The translations under genes were made by a program, and so were the position numbers. From Rhodocollybia butyracea (lineage: Eukaryota > Basidiomycota > Agaricomycetes > Agaricales > Omphalotaceae), in the NCBI GenBank assembly GCA_015501585.1, contig JADNRY010000593.1:1-36456 (forward strand): a stretch of DNA of 36,456 nt. The letters are read 5' to 3'. The notes beneath the pieces were generated by a model. That model saw only the letters and a program-made list of their open reading frames with translations, did no database searches and was not told the DNA's origin. This document shows positions 22,861 to 34,430 of the stretch, one piece after another (positions within the stretch are counted from its first letter, which is position 1; each line of letters starts with the position of its first letter).

Positions 22861-24900
22861 TACCGGACCTCCTATGGCTTTACACTCGATACTTTAGCTC
22901 CTATAACATTGCAACCGCTCAGTTTTGTCAATAACTGGCTGACCGCTTGCTCTCGTACAAGCCATGTTGTGACATCTGCGACAAAGGAAGCTTGAACATC
23001 GCTGGCGGGTGATCATTGGGGAGATTGAGCAGCTGAGAAACAAAGTAAAACTATCTTCTACGTCCAGTGTCAGTTTACAACAGCGATAGCGCGGTCACAG
23101 AGCAGATTGGATGACAAGTTATGCTCTTGCAGCCTTAGCAGAACTCCGCATGGGCACAGGGCCTTGGCAACAAGGCACGCCCAGGTTCTGTATATGTTCG
23201 TCCTACGCAATACCTGATGCGCAAACTCGAACAACCAAATTTACTTCCGTAGGCGCATTGATTCTTGCTGTTGTGCTTTTAAAAATGTTGTGGCGACGGA
23301 ATACGGATTGTCAATCAACGATGTCCTAGTCATGTACCTTCGCTATGTCAACAGGATCTCCCAAATCCAACACCAACAACCAGTCTCTCCGGTAGTGGCC
23401 AGCACTGCATAGTACTTCTCTTCTTCTGCCGCCGCCGTTATCAGTACCCCGCACCCCAACCACTTGACAGCATTAGTCATAAACATCGTCCCGATAACTT
23501 CATGGTACAGCACACAATGGTGGGTTCCAATGCAAGTATCCTTACACAATCTTATGTTCGACTTATAGGAACGTACCCAGTTCAGATTCGAAATTTACCC
23601 TCGACAGCGAGACTAATAGTTGGCAGCTTCCTCGCCTACAAGTAATGGTTAAGTTGGACTTTTGTACACTCTCGATAAATACCCCTGCTCAGAACTCAGA
23701 AATCCGATAGGAAATCGGGGATCGAGGGATGAGGCAGCAAGAGAGTGGTCCGAAGAAGATGGCAAGCGAAGCTGATGAGCCTTGAAATGAATTCTGCTAT
23801 TGTCGAGAGTCGAGAGTCGATGACTGTTATGTACGCAGGAGCTAGAAACAATTTTATGAAGAAACACAAAACTTAAGCAACAGGGAAGTTGTTGACCCAG
23901 GCTACATACTGCCGTAGGCACTTGCATCCATCGATATCCCTCGACATTCTCTCTTCGATATGATATATCGAGCCCATCTGCATGATAGAAGCCACCAAAA
24001 TGCTGGTTGATCCACTTCTTCACATACATGATACATATATCCTAGTGGGCGCACAAGCTACTTTACTGACCGTGTAGGCTCCTTCTCAGAATCTCAGTCT
24101 ACGTCCTAGACTATCGATTATGTTCATCCAGGAAAACCTAAAAGTAAGGCAGATGAGCCTTCACAATCAATTCACGATTGTAAAACGATTGCCAGCCTAA
24201 GGTCAGAGGTACCACCAGATAGCTCTTTTGGAAGCATTTGCATATTATTGATAATTGGGGCATGTGAGAAGTAGGGGACTAACCAACGCTTTGGTTGGCT
24301 GCTTCTAGTCACAGTATATGAGCTCGGATGCAAAAAGAAACTTGTCGAGACCATATCAATGAACTCAGTGTATGTATGTAACCGGGACACATTGGAGCCT
24401 GGGTTAAAGCCAAAGCTGGAAGCTTTCCCTCCCACCTCATAGGTCAATTTCTATGCTTGAGTTTTGGGTGGTCCTATCGTCATGTGTGTGCACAGGCACT
24501 GAGCGTGAATACTGCCGCTCCAACTTCAATGTCCACCGAGAACACGGAGGTTTTATCGCTAGTGGGGAGTACAAGGCTTCGAAGGGAAGCCTCCAAAGTC
24601 GGAGATGCCAGATAGTCCTTTGGGGCAAGATGCACTCACGACTACAATCGAAAAATTCGACCGCGTATTTCCGGAAGACTATTTCGAAATACCAAGCATT
24701 CGAGGATATAGATTCATAGCTGGCCGAAGTTGAGTCCAGGGACGAGAAAAGATCGACTAACACGGGAAATCTCTGGATCTGGAAGTCGGCTCTCGGACAC
24801 GAAATAGATCTTGCCCCCGGATGAACCTAATGCATAGTGCCAGATACAACTTCAGGCCAAATTCATTTGTTTCTGGCGGACACTTTAAATATCGCCTCCT
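22860..24900 (+). repeat. Decayed upstream module of duplicated unit 3
   Basis: Same order of pieces as in unit 2: GEIEQLRNKV near 23016, QTRTTKFT near 23225, VVATEYGLSINDVLVMYLR, LFFCRRRYQ near 23420, SEIR-like and KKMASEADE pieces, and before D3 TTTIEKFDRVFPEDYFEIPS followed by NLWIWKSALGHEIDLAPG. On the minus strand the 24172-24447 frame is open for 91 codons, but it lies opposite the other pieces. Every plus-strand frame is broken. The piece before the cupin gene may have been a separate gene that was part of the original unit. I do not recognise it. Confidence 0.45.
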
Positions 24901-24920
24901 CACTGTTACAATAAGTAAAG

Positions 24921-25361
24921 ATGGACTCTGTTCGTGCATACTATCTTCCTGCCGATTCTACTTCTGACATTGACGCATCTCACCCTGTCAGTGTCCAGCA
25001 ACTCAATGCCCTAGGATGGAAGCTATCCCATGTCGGTGATAGTCACGACGAAATCGAGCAGGGCGGTCGAAAATTGGCACAGGAATTAGGATTTCCTGTT
25101 ACGCAGAAGGGCTGTATTATTCCGTTCAGCTTCAACCCAGAAAAAAATGCAGCGATGATGGATCCAGAGGTGATAATCGCAGATTCTTCCCGAGAGCAAG
25201 CTATGCTCACTTCCAATTCTAATTTCTAGATGGTTGCCTTATTGATGAAAGCAGTGGAAGTAAATAGCGGGTAATGAAAACAAATATCTCTACGCTCACC
25301 TCTGTATATGAACGCAATCTGTAGCGACTTGGGCTTCGCGAATGAATTCGTTATTGCTATA
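24921..25361 (+). pseudogene. D3: cupin gene copy truncated by a transposon
   Basis: Exons 24921-25169, 25230-25270 and the start of exon 3 (25325-25361) match D2 closely, with the same intron positions and the same TATA-like upstream motif. The frame is open (SVRAYYLPADST, GGRKLAQELGFPVTQKGC, LGFANEFVIAI). At 25360-25361 the coding sequence stops at TA and the terminus of T2 begins. In D2 the next bases are ACGAACGGAG; these and the remaining exons are not found anywhere downstream. The copy lacks the cupin core strands and the C-terminus. Confidence 0.88.
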
Positions 25362-25734
25362 CACTACGCCAGCGTCAAATAATAACGGGCGAAATTATTT
25401 CCGAAATTATTGCTGTAATTATTTACCTTTTTCGATAAGAATTTCGATTGAAATTGGTTCTCTTTTTCGTGCGAAAAATAAATTGAAAAACAAACAGAAT
25501 TTCGCTCGTAAATCTTTGATAATTTCGTCTGAAAAATCTATTGTAATTGATTATCTTTTTCGATAAGAATTTCGCCCGTAATCTGTTATCTTTTTCGTCC
25601 GAAAAAGATAACGAAATTACTTATCTTTTTCGCTCGTGATTAGTTAAAAATTTCGAGCGATATTTTTACAAGGTAACAACTGGACAATGATTGGGCAGGA
25701 ACTGGACAAGAACTGGGCAGTTCGGTCATGTGAT
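25362..25734. mobile_element. T2: one end of a T1-family transposon, inserted in D3
   Basis: Starts with CACTACGCCAGCGTCAAA, the exact complement of the right end of T1 at 3944-3961. It continues with the same sub-repeats (TTATCTTTTTCGATAAGAAT, AATTTCGCCCGTAAT) and the block TTTACAAGGTAACAACTGGA. Similarity to T1 stops at about 25734 after GGTCATGTGAT. The insertion point is a TA in exon 3 of D3. No second terminus and no continuation of D3 is found to the right, so a later deletion or rearrangement removed both. No protein is encoded. Confidence 0.75.
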
Positions 25735-26600
25735 CTGCATCTGCCAGTACTTCATCTGTCTTAACATGACTTTCAGTATCATACAGGATAGGTATTCATG
25801 GCAGCGCCAGTAATCACGCGCCATTCATCACAACGAAACTCCGAACATGGGAGAAAAAGTGGATTTTAGAATCAGGCATACTGAGCCACCGCCTAGTACT
25901 CAACTCGGAAATCACTCAAGATATAGAGCCGCAGACACGTCCCGCGGAATATTCTCATTGCCCAGCGAGACGAACTATCAATAGTGTCTGAAAGATCACG
26001 CAAATTCATACGCAGTCTTACTGTAAGCCCTCTTTTGGTGAACGACCCCGACAGACAACTATTGAGGCGATGAAACCTGGTTTGATATATGATGCGAAGA
26101 ATCTTCTTGGACTTGTGCCGCTTGGAAGTGCTCAGCTGTAGTTTTTTAAGTAGTTTTTTCTAGTAGTTACTTGGGAGAATGGAGTTCATGTACTATCATG
26201 TACATAGTTCGACGCTATATCCTACCGCGCAGAGGATGGCGCGGAAATTTAAGAAATAAACAACTATGACCCTCGATAAAGAGCAGAACTCGAATTTGGC
26301 GATATCTTCTCGCAATGAGTTTATCATTTCAACAATCTTCTCGCAGTCTGTCTTTCTCCATTCCCAGCCCCAGCTAGCGCCATTCTCTAAGCTCCAGTCT
26401 TCTCTAACCATCTTTACATCGTTCACAACGCGGCAGGGATCCTGGCCCAACGACTTTGTCATTTTCCCATTCGCTCTCGATACCCAAAGCCCAAGCTCCA
26501 ATCTTCAGTCCAGAACAACTCCAATCTCGACGACTCCTTAAAACTCTATTTTCGCCATTCCGACTACCAGCTTATCCGTCGACGTTGAGAATTTTACGCT
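25735..26600. other. Region between T2 and the tandem repeat
   Basis: No gene is supported. A plus-strand frame near 26050-26140 reads TTIEAMKPGLIYDAKNLLGL and ends at a stop; it could be a short coding relic. A minus-strand frame of 101 codons (26501-26196) has a plausible composition but no recognised motif and no clear splice partner. Confidence 0.3.
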
Positions 26601-26635
26601 GACCGGCGGGACTGTCCGAATCCAATTCGGCAAGT

Positions 26636-26715
26636 GTCGAGGAAGCATAGGGTACCGTTCAGGAGACGTGAAGGTGTTGAGGAAGCATAGGGTAGCGTTC
26701 AGGAGACGTGAAGGT
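26636..26715 (+). repeat. Two-copy 40-bp tandem repeat
   Basis: Two direct copies with a period of 40 share GAGGAAGCATAGGGTA and CGTTCAGGAGACGTGAAGG and differ by only a few bases. It is non-coding as far as I can see and recent, given the near identity. Confidence 0.8.
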
Positions 26716-27258
26716 ACGTATGTTGACATGTGTTCTGCTTGTTGCATCTAATAGTTCTATCTTAGAAGCATTGCTTCCCCGCATCTAGAGGATCTCTTGT
26801 CAATAGAGCCTATCACTCCTACTTCCTGCGACGCTAATCCATCCAATCCATCCAGCCATCGTATCCAACCCAGACCGACCACTACCTCATACATTGCAAA
26901 TTTGCGCTGGGTTGCCGTATCTCTGGACCATCGACTATCTCCACTTAGTACTACCCGACGCCAACTTTTTCCCCGTCATATCCCTATCGTCTCTTAACTA
27001 CCCGCCAACATTATCGACAAAGTCCTCACCACACATCCACCACCGCGATCTTCTCCTTACGCCTACATCGACTAACTTACGCTGATCTCCTTTCATCGGA
27101 AATCCATTCCTCTCGTTGACCTTACCTTATTCTTATCATCGTGCTTGTCCTCGTGCGACTCAACGATTATCGTCCAAGCAGTCACCTTTCTCGCCTCGTC
27201 CTGATAAACGACACATTTCTCGTACTTCCAACGGCAAAATCACTAGACCTACTCGTTC
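26716..27258 (+). other. Pyrimidine-rich upstream region of the GIY-YIG-like gene
   Basis: The plus strand is rich in C and T (for example CTTACCTTATTCTTATCATC near 27120), as is usual in fungal promoters and leaders. No TATA box is obvious. No gene is seen. Confidence 0.35.
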
Positions 27259-27761
27259 ATGGTGAAACGAATTACTTCCTGTTTAAACTCGTTGATCAGC
27301 CGGCGTCACCGTCGCCCAGTGTCCGTTGCGGACGGCCCTGGAGAAGTGTATTTCTTGTTGGAAAAGGTGGCGACAGCGAGCAATGTCATCGTCGCCAAAC
27401 TGGGAATGACTATCGATTTTGAGCGCAGGATGGGCGAGCATCAGTTCTTTTGCCCCCAAATGGACCGTTTGGTGCTGTGGCATAGGGCGGTACCTTACAG
27501 ACGACGAACCGGTAAGCTACAACGCTTCTCAGTTGGTAATTTAACAAACTACTTATCACTAGAAGCGCTACTACATCTGTACCTAGAAGATTTCTGCGTC
27601 GATCGTCCGAGAGTTATCTGCACCTCGTGTAAGTGTTTCAGCTTCTTCGACGTACCATGCTAACTGGAAATAAAGGTGGACGTAAGCACGTCGAGCTCTT
27701 CGCATTCCACTCCAGCCAAATTCAAACATTACTTTCATTACTCAACTTCTTGGTTTGTTAG
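27259..27761 (+). CDS. GIY-YIG-like (T5orf172/MUG113-type) domain protein
   Basis: Exons 27259-27511, 27563-27628 and 27676-27761 give 134 aa with no break. The pattern fits the T5orf172/MUG113 branch of the GIY-YIG fold: GEVYFLLEK, then VAKLGMTIDFERRMGEHQ (the K-x-G-x-T..R signature), a helix with EALLHLYLEDF, and the C-terminal GGRKHVELFAF. In this group a first-strand Tyr, the Arg of the first helix and a late Glu build the nuclease-like site; Y, R and E are present at suitable places here. Many fungal proteins of this type are small and have no known function. Start M at 27259 lies in a short basic leader. No TM or signal peptide. Confidence 0.65.
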
Positions 27762-27920
27762 AAAATGTAGTACATTGTTTTTTTTGTAATGATAAAGCAC
27801 GCTTTGGCTCCTCCGAATCGGGAAAGCACTGAATATATGTGACAAATGTGAAATGACCGGAAGCGAGCGTAATTTAGCGCTCGTGCGTCTGGCGCTTGTT
27901 CAGCATATTCATCCACGGCC

Positions 27921-30778
27921 ATGTCCACAGAGGCGTCTTCTTCAACTTCTACGGATCCGTTCCAGCTTACAAGGCCTGCAGAAGAATTCGCCACATAATT
28001 CAGGCCAGTCCGGTGGCCAAGATGGCATCAGTCACGACTTACCTCACACAAGGAAATCCCCTCGCCGCAAAAAAATCCGATGTTGAAGACTTTCTCCTTT
28101 CGCGCTCCCATACGTCTCTACATGATCTACGGTCCGAACTTCGGGATTACTTGGCAACGTTGAAAGAAGAGCTTGTGAAACTGATCAATAACGACTATGA
28201 AGCATTCATTAGTCTGAACACAGATCTCAAGGGGAGGGAGATAGACTTGTGAGCTTAGAGGCGCCGTTAGAAACCCTGAAGTCGGAGATATCAGTACGTA
28301 GCAGTACTGATTGCGAGATTCTAGTATAAGAGCTGACGTGTCTAGATCTCAAAAGCCGAATTACGCGCCGAAATAATCGACAAATTGGAAAGTAGAGCCG
28401 TAAAAAGAGAAGAGAAGGTGCGTGGTATCATTAAATCTGAAGATGATATACACCAGCTAACGACGCGTAGGCACTGTTGCATCTACTGCTCAAAATTTCA
28501 GAATCGGTGACGCGTCTGGAATCGTTGTTATCCATCGCCAATACGATGAACCGTGAATTACGAACGTTTCAAGGTATCCGATGATAATTGCTCATGTCTG
28601 TCTTTTCAACTTACTTCTTTTGGCCGGAAGAAAACCGATCGCATACAGTCGTCGTTGTCCTCCGACCTTGATGCCTTGTTTGGCTCTACACTTTCTGCAA
28701 TCACCAGAGAGACCAGATTATCAGACCTGGAGAAGAACGAAATTATGCCGGATCTGACAGAAAGTTTGCGAACATACGATGTATGGAGGGACGCAGAAGA
28801 GATTCTTCGCACAGAGGTTATGCGCTTTTTCATAAAAAAGGTACCCCACCTGTGCTTTTACATTGAAAAGAGGCTTATCTGGATATAACAGACTGGTTAC
28901 GTTGGTGCATTATCAGCTTCCACACTCTCCCTTGCTGCGTCATACACCGTTTCGCTCTTTCATGACTTCTGCTTTCTCCAATCCTCCATCACTACCTCCG
29001 CGAACACCATATACACCATTCATCCCTTTTTCTACGCAACAAAGCGCGTTCCCATCCGCCCTTGGCAAGCCAAAGTCCCCGTACTCCCGTTTACTGGAGG
29101 ATAGCGACGAACCACTGGCAAAACTATACACGCAGATCCTTCGGTTTGTTGAACGGGACCTCAGTAGTATCATGGAGGTCGATCTTGGTGGAGTAGTATT
29201 TGCAGCCGGTAGGCCCGATGAATTTTTAAAGGTGCGGCTTTCTCTGGTATATCATTGGTTTCGTATTCTCACAAAGATAATGCAGAGCTATGAAATTACG
29301 CAAGCGTTCATTCGCTCTCTGGAGCTCATGGCCCCCTCCGCGCAAGCAGTGGAGAGCCTGCGTGCACATCCTGTATATACTATCTTTGAGAAGCGTTGGC
29401 AGTTGCCTGTATACTTCCAGATGCGCAGGAAGAAGATCGTTAGCAAGGTTGAGGAAGCTTTTACCCTTCCTGTTGAGTTATCCAGGAAAATCACTGGTAG
29501 GTACGGTTGATGTTGCGTATGTTTGTTCTAATGTGCTCGTAGTGACGCCGATTCATTGCTCACTCCTCAAGCTACTGCCATCTGAGTTGCTCTCACTGCC
29601 TGTTGGAGCGCCGAGATTTATATCCCACAGCTGAGCCACAGATTCTGGAGACTGACGTTGCAGGTATGGACGTGCTAACTCCCATCATTATTATCACCGA
29701 CATCTCCATCTTCTAAGCAGATATCGAGTTTGGTTGAACAAAGTTGTTCAAGAAAATAAATTTAATCCGTTGAATACTGTCAATACTGGCAAGGTACGCA
29801 TTCTCATTTGTTTTGGGGTCAAAATTTCACCTCAATTCAAGGTCTCAGAGAGGTCTCCAACACCTGCGCTTGGTGAACGGCCCTCGGTCGAAGCTTTCTC
29901 TTCTGAAGAAGCAACGCTCCACAAATATGTCGCCTTGATCGCAGACCTTAAAAACTCTCCTATCGAGCACGACGACTCTCTGGAACGAAGAAAATATCGA
30001 TGATGCTTCCTGAACCGGACGAGATTGAGGAAGAGCTGACACCGCAAGGTGGTTTTGTTTGGAGATCATCAACGAAAAGTATCCCTAAAATTCCTTTTCA
30101 GATGCGTTGGAAAACATCTCCCTTGCAATATCTGCGTTGATTGTGCCCATGTCCAGTACAGTTGTCTTGATCTTGATAGAGAGAGATGTGTCGTTCCTTT
30201 AAGCGCGGTCAAGAAGATTCGCACAGATCTGAGGGCAAAGACAAACAAGCAGCTGCCAATGGAACCGCATCCCTGGGTATCATCGATTCTTCGACCAGTC
30301 AAAGTCTTCTTTGGAATAACTGGAAGTGACGGAGTGGGTGTTGCGCTTAAGAATGACTATCTTGATCTTTGGGCAATCAAATATTTGAGAACGTCTGTGA
30401 AAAGCAAGTCGTTTCCATTACTTTTCGGTCCATAATCCTTATTCCCATGCAGGTACATCTCTCACGTTTCCACTCTGAAAAAAGCGGAAGAATCCTTGCG
30501 GCGTCTTAAACGAGGAACCAAAAGTACCGGGTTTTCTTTTCGGTAGTGCTAATCCGAAAGATGACGAGGCAGAGATGAAGAACGTATTCGAGCGCAGTTG
30601 ATATCGAAGCATTGGGGAAGGACGCCACAACACTTGGTATCCGTCCGGAGAACAACCACGCCTTCGAATTCGTAGCTTTGAGCAACCTAGTACAAACCAA
30701 CGATCGTAAGTCCACAGCCTGTCTGCCCTTCGTTTCATATTTAACTTCTCTCCGTATGTAGCTCCAGAAACATCATAG
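27921..30778 (+). pseudogene. COG2: Decayed COG2, conserved oligomeric Golgi complex subunit 2
   Basis: COG2 belongs to lobe A of the COG tether that docks intra-Golgi vesicles. Recognisable pieces in order: TDPFQLTRPAEEF, FLLSRSHTSLHDLRSEL, LRDYLATLKEELVKLINN, APLETLKSEIS, VYTIFEKRWQLPVYFQM, AEIYIPQLSHRFWRL, SMMLPEPDEIEEELTPQ, SSILRPVKVFFGI, KKAEESLRRLKRG, VDIEALGKDATTLGIRP and the final TNDPPETS. About eight introns with proper borders are visible. The frame is broken repeatedly: near 27990, near 28050, at a G-run near 28228 (one base short), near 29730, near 30000 and near 30540. A TGA at 29583-29585 interrupts AIxVALTACW. The part between SSIMEV and GGVVFAAGRPDEF also looks short compared with the family. 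The codon-level likeness is otherwise good, so decay is recent. The gene lies tail-to-tail with VPS8, 67 bp apart. Confidence 0.85.
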
Positions 30779-30845
30779 AACTGCATAAAGGTGTCATTAA
30801 GCAAACTTGTTTATTTCCACTACTGTATGAGCATACCTATCCTAC

Positions 30846-33800
30846 CTAAGTTGGTGAACATTGGCTATGATAAATGGATCCTGTCCGAGAAACGATAACT
30901 CGCGGTTCAATCTACTGCTGATCCTTGGTCCGACGCAACGGAGGCTTACGACAGACCAGACAGTTGGTTGTCCTAAATGGTGCCTATCCCCTCACACGTT
31001 CTCGTGCTGCCTTTTCCAATGTGTTAAACAAGTCTCGATCGATTAGATATTTAGTGATGATAAGCATATCGCTGTCCGAACGGTACGATTCGAGCATCCC
31101 AGTGAGTATGCTACGGAACTCGGTGTATTGAGTTCCAGATGTTAGTTGCAGTTGAGGGGCAGCATTGACGAGTCGATTGAATAACCGGGGAAAAGATACT
31201 GCACGGGTGGTTGTAACGGACACAAGAGCGCTAAAGGTCTCTTGGACCAAGGACCGGAGAGTGGAAAATGCTTTTCGCCTCTAAGCTTCGTAAAACGGAA
31301 TCAACATCGAGAGCAAGTGCCTGTTGGAAGCTGACTGAAAAACATCCACGAGCTCGGTGACGAGGCTTTTATCAAAGACGTCGGCTTTCGCAAGCGCCTC
31401 CAGGGGTTTCCCTTGCTGATTCAACGCCCATATCGCAGCGTCGAAAACTTTGTTGTTCTCGCATGCTGATCCCAATCTAGTATACCGGAGGGAAGAAGAT
31501 ATTTTAAAATACCATCTGGATGGAATCGGCAATGCAAGGTGATGTAGAGGTGCCGAAGCGATTGTGAGAGATTAGGGGAAGGATGGGGACTATGAGCTTG
31601 ATGGTACTCTTCACTGTCGTCTCCCATTGAGTCTACAGCTCTGTCGTGCAAGGATGGGAAATGTTCATCGACTAGAAATGCGGTGCTGGATGGGCTTTTG
31701 TGCATCAGCAAATGCAAGGCATCCTGAATCATGACCACTAGCTCCCGAGGAAGCGTGTTATCAAAAAAGCGCGTGGAAGTTTCCAAAACTTCGTCGAGGT
31801 CGTGGAACATCTCAAACAAAGGGAGAGATGAATCCTGTAGGAATGTCTGTAGCAACGACCCCCATTGATTATCTTGACGATGCCATTGTCGGAGGATTCT
31901 AAAGAAGCCAGCGTTTCTAAAGAGTTCCGTTATCTGCGAGACGTTATGGGGTTGTACGCGGACAAGAGATATTGTGCAGCTAGCTGTCGATCTTCCTGGT
32001 ATCGGATCTGTGTCCTCAGCGAGGTATACAAGGATGTTGTGAAGAGTGAAAAAAGGAATAGCTTCCTGGAGGAATTGCGGAATACTGGGGAATATTCCGT
32101 GCAATGAATATATGGATGAACGTTTTGTCGGCTTGGGCGAGGAGGTTGCCAGTAGCCACAATGTCCATCAGGATGGAACAATAACCAACGGCGGGAAGAC
32201 TTGTCATTCAAATACGCATCCTCGAAAGCGATATCAAGCGAATGCAGAAATGATTCAGCATAATACCGAAGTAGTTGCTGAACATATGGATAAAGTAGGT
32301 TCTGGGCCATCGTCCTCGTCGGCAGTCAGAACGAGCTTTCCGCCTTACCCTCTGGCCAAACACTAGGACCGACCAAAGAACAAAAAACGTGTAAACAGCC
32401 TTTTTAGCCGCGAGTGCTTCTTCCTCACTTAACGGCTGTTCACTAGGGTATGTCAATCCAGAGAGTATGTTCGCTAGGTAAGGATAAATCTTGTAGGCAT
32501 TCAGGATGACCGGTTCCATATCCGCCATCGACGACTCTGCGTACTCTGCCTTGCGCCGGCGATATTGATGCACTTTGCGAATTAAGCCCAGTAGCTCGAC
32601 CACAGGAGCGACATAGTCCCGCAACGCACGGGTATAAACATATATCAGAGCATCGTACAACTGGTGAGTTTGCATATCCGTACAGCCTGATTGATATCCA
32701 AGCATTCCGCACCGATGTGCCAGATGATGCGCTCGACAAGTCAGGCCGGGAATTGTCATCGTGCATGGCGACTAGCCGTTGTGTAATACGTGGGGGAATG
32801 TAATGGATTTGGCTGTTGAGAACAAACACCTCGAGCTGGGTGAGAAAATCCGCGAGATGCCGTTGTCATCGTATAGCTGGAACAGATCTTCGAATAAAAA
32901 CTCGAAACCATGCAGCGCAATACACGCGCGAGCACATGAGGAGACAAGGCCCTCGAATAACGAGGTTCGGTCGACCCCACGTCCGTCGGGAGTTCGGTGC
33001 GTCTCGTCCGTCATACGATCCTCTGAAAAGGCGTAGCTGGCCGAGGCGTACATCAGCTCATGTAACTTTCAAACTAAGAATTTTGTCGACCCAAGTCAAC
33101 AGCGTCCCTACTTTTATCTGTTCTCTTCCCTGTTACACGACGATAAGAAAACCATGTGAAATTACTCTAAAAGAAGTTACACGCACCAAGATGAAGATTT
33201 TTCCCTTATACACCCGTACACTATGGGAGACGTCGCAACAGAATCAGAGCACGATGCTGCTCCGGATACAGTGAGCCGCAGCGATGGCGATATCAAGGAC
33301 AAGCCGTCAAACGATATCTTCTCAATAACCTTCGTTGAGGTTGTATACTTGTAACGCTGAAGCTGTAACAACAACGGCTTGCTATATATATAAAACCAGC
33401 AAGTCAGCCACAGCCTACGATTCAAACAGGGATCCGGAGCGAACGTACGAACGAACCCACGTTGACATTTAACCACTGAAGAGCGAGTATATCCTCATCC
33501 GCGGACCATTTCCCAGCATCCAAGTCCCACCTCGACTTCACTCGATTTCCCCGTCTTTGGATGGCGCACGATCTGTCTAGACCGAGACTCGTATACACAC
33601 GGGATGTGCATTGTACGACCCCATGAACACGTTAATAACGGTGTACTTGGCTCTCCCACCGCAGGAGCCCTTCCTCAGCGTTTGGATTGGTTTGACACTC
33701 GGAACCAACACAGTGTAACCCTGGATCTGTTTCTTGCTTTTGATTCTACAGCATCGACGCTACGGGGGAATTTGAACCAGATTTTGGGGGTTGGGTGTTA

Positions 33801-34430
33801 GCAAGGCCACAGTCTGTATGCATCGGTGGATGAGTGTCGTGCCTAGAGGAAAGACATCATCGCAAGATAGTATACCGAGAGCGTTTTTTCCTCCTTTCGA
33901 GTTGTCGGAGACTCGACATCAGGCAAAGTAAATCCGAAGAATATCAGAGCCTCGACGAAAAGAACCTTGCCCAAACTATGATAAAACGCAAGCCCACTTT
34001 CATCAGCAGAAATGAGGGCGGTATGTCCCTCAGCAACGAAACCAATATTGATGATTCTCGAACCTTGAACATGACCTTCTTTGCGACGGAGACACAATTG
34101 CAAGTGTGGTGGTGGCGACGATACGAGCGGGAGTCTGAGGGACTTTGAGGTCATATAGCTGGATGAAGCCCGTGGAATGACCAGAGGCGATGTAAGTATG
34201 GTGTCATGGGATAATAATGCCAATGCGTTACGGCGCCAACGGATTGCCCTACTTGAGCCAAAATAAGACAGAGTCCACACAGGACAAAGGAATTGCACCA
34301 ACCTGCAGTAGGATGATAACATGCATTTCAACGTCTGCCTGAAATCATAGACACAAATCTTCCCATCGTCTGTCCCCACACATATCAATCCATTAGCTGC
34401 AATAACCGTAGGAGAGGAAGCTCCCAAGCA
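30846..34430 (-). pseudogene. VPS8: Decayed and 5'-truncated VPS8, CORVET tether subunit
   Basis: Vps8 is a Rab5-binding subunit of the endosomal CORVET complex. From N to C: WD-repeat pieces ([57 protein letters not shown]), the helical middle (DALIYVYTRALRDYVAP, AYKIYPYLANILSGLTYPSE, AESFLHSLDIAFEDAYLND, FIARNIPQY), HLYITLHCRFHPDG, ALNQQGKPLEALAKADVFDK, MLESYRSDSDMLIITKYLI, and a C-terminal RING-like end (CLVCRKP ... VIVSRTGSIYHSQC) up to TAG at 30848. Frame breaks include a missing base near 34231, an extra AC near 34209, an extra T near 32089, an extra G near 31996 and a missing C near 31948. Many sit in short homopolymers. About the first third of a normal Vps8 is missing and is replaced by a COG6 fragment. 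Confidence 0.85.

Noticed and set aside
26196..26501. Minus-strand frame of 101 codons with plausible composition (NGASWGWEWRKTDCEKIVEM)
   Set aside because: No recognised family and no supporting splice partner; the opposite strand is open as well. Kept only as a remark in the intergenic entry.
30049..30435. Plus-strand frame of 128 codons as an independent gene
   Set aside because: Its second half is the COG2 C-terminal region (SSILRPVKVFFGI); its first half is the COG2 exon in a shifted frame.
31421..32161. Minus-strand frame of 246 codons as a separate protein
   Set aside because: It is one of several out-of-phase pieces of VPS8; its neighbours in other frames carry the adjoining VPS8 motifs.
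33834..34148. Plus-strand frame in the VPS8 region
   Set aside because: The opposite strand has clear VPS8 motifs (GLAFYHSLGKVLFVEA), so this frame is a shadow.
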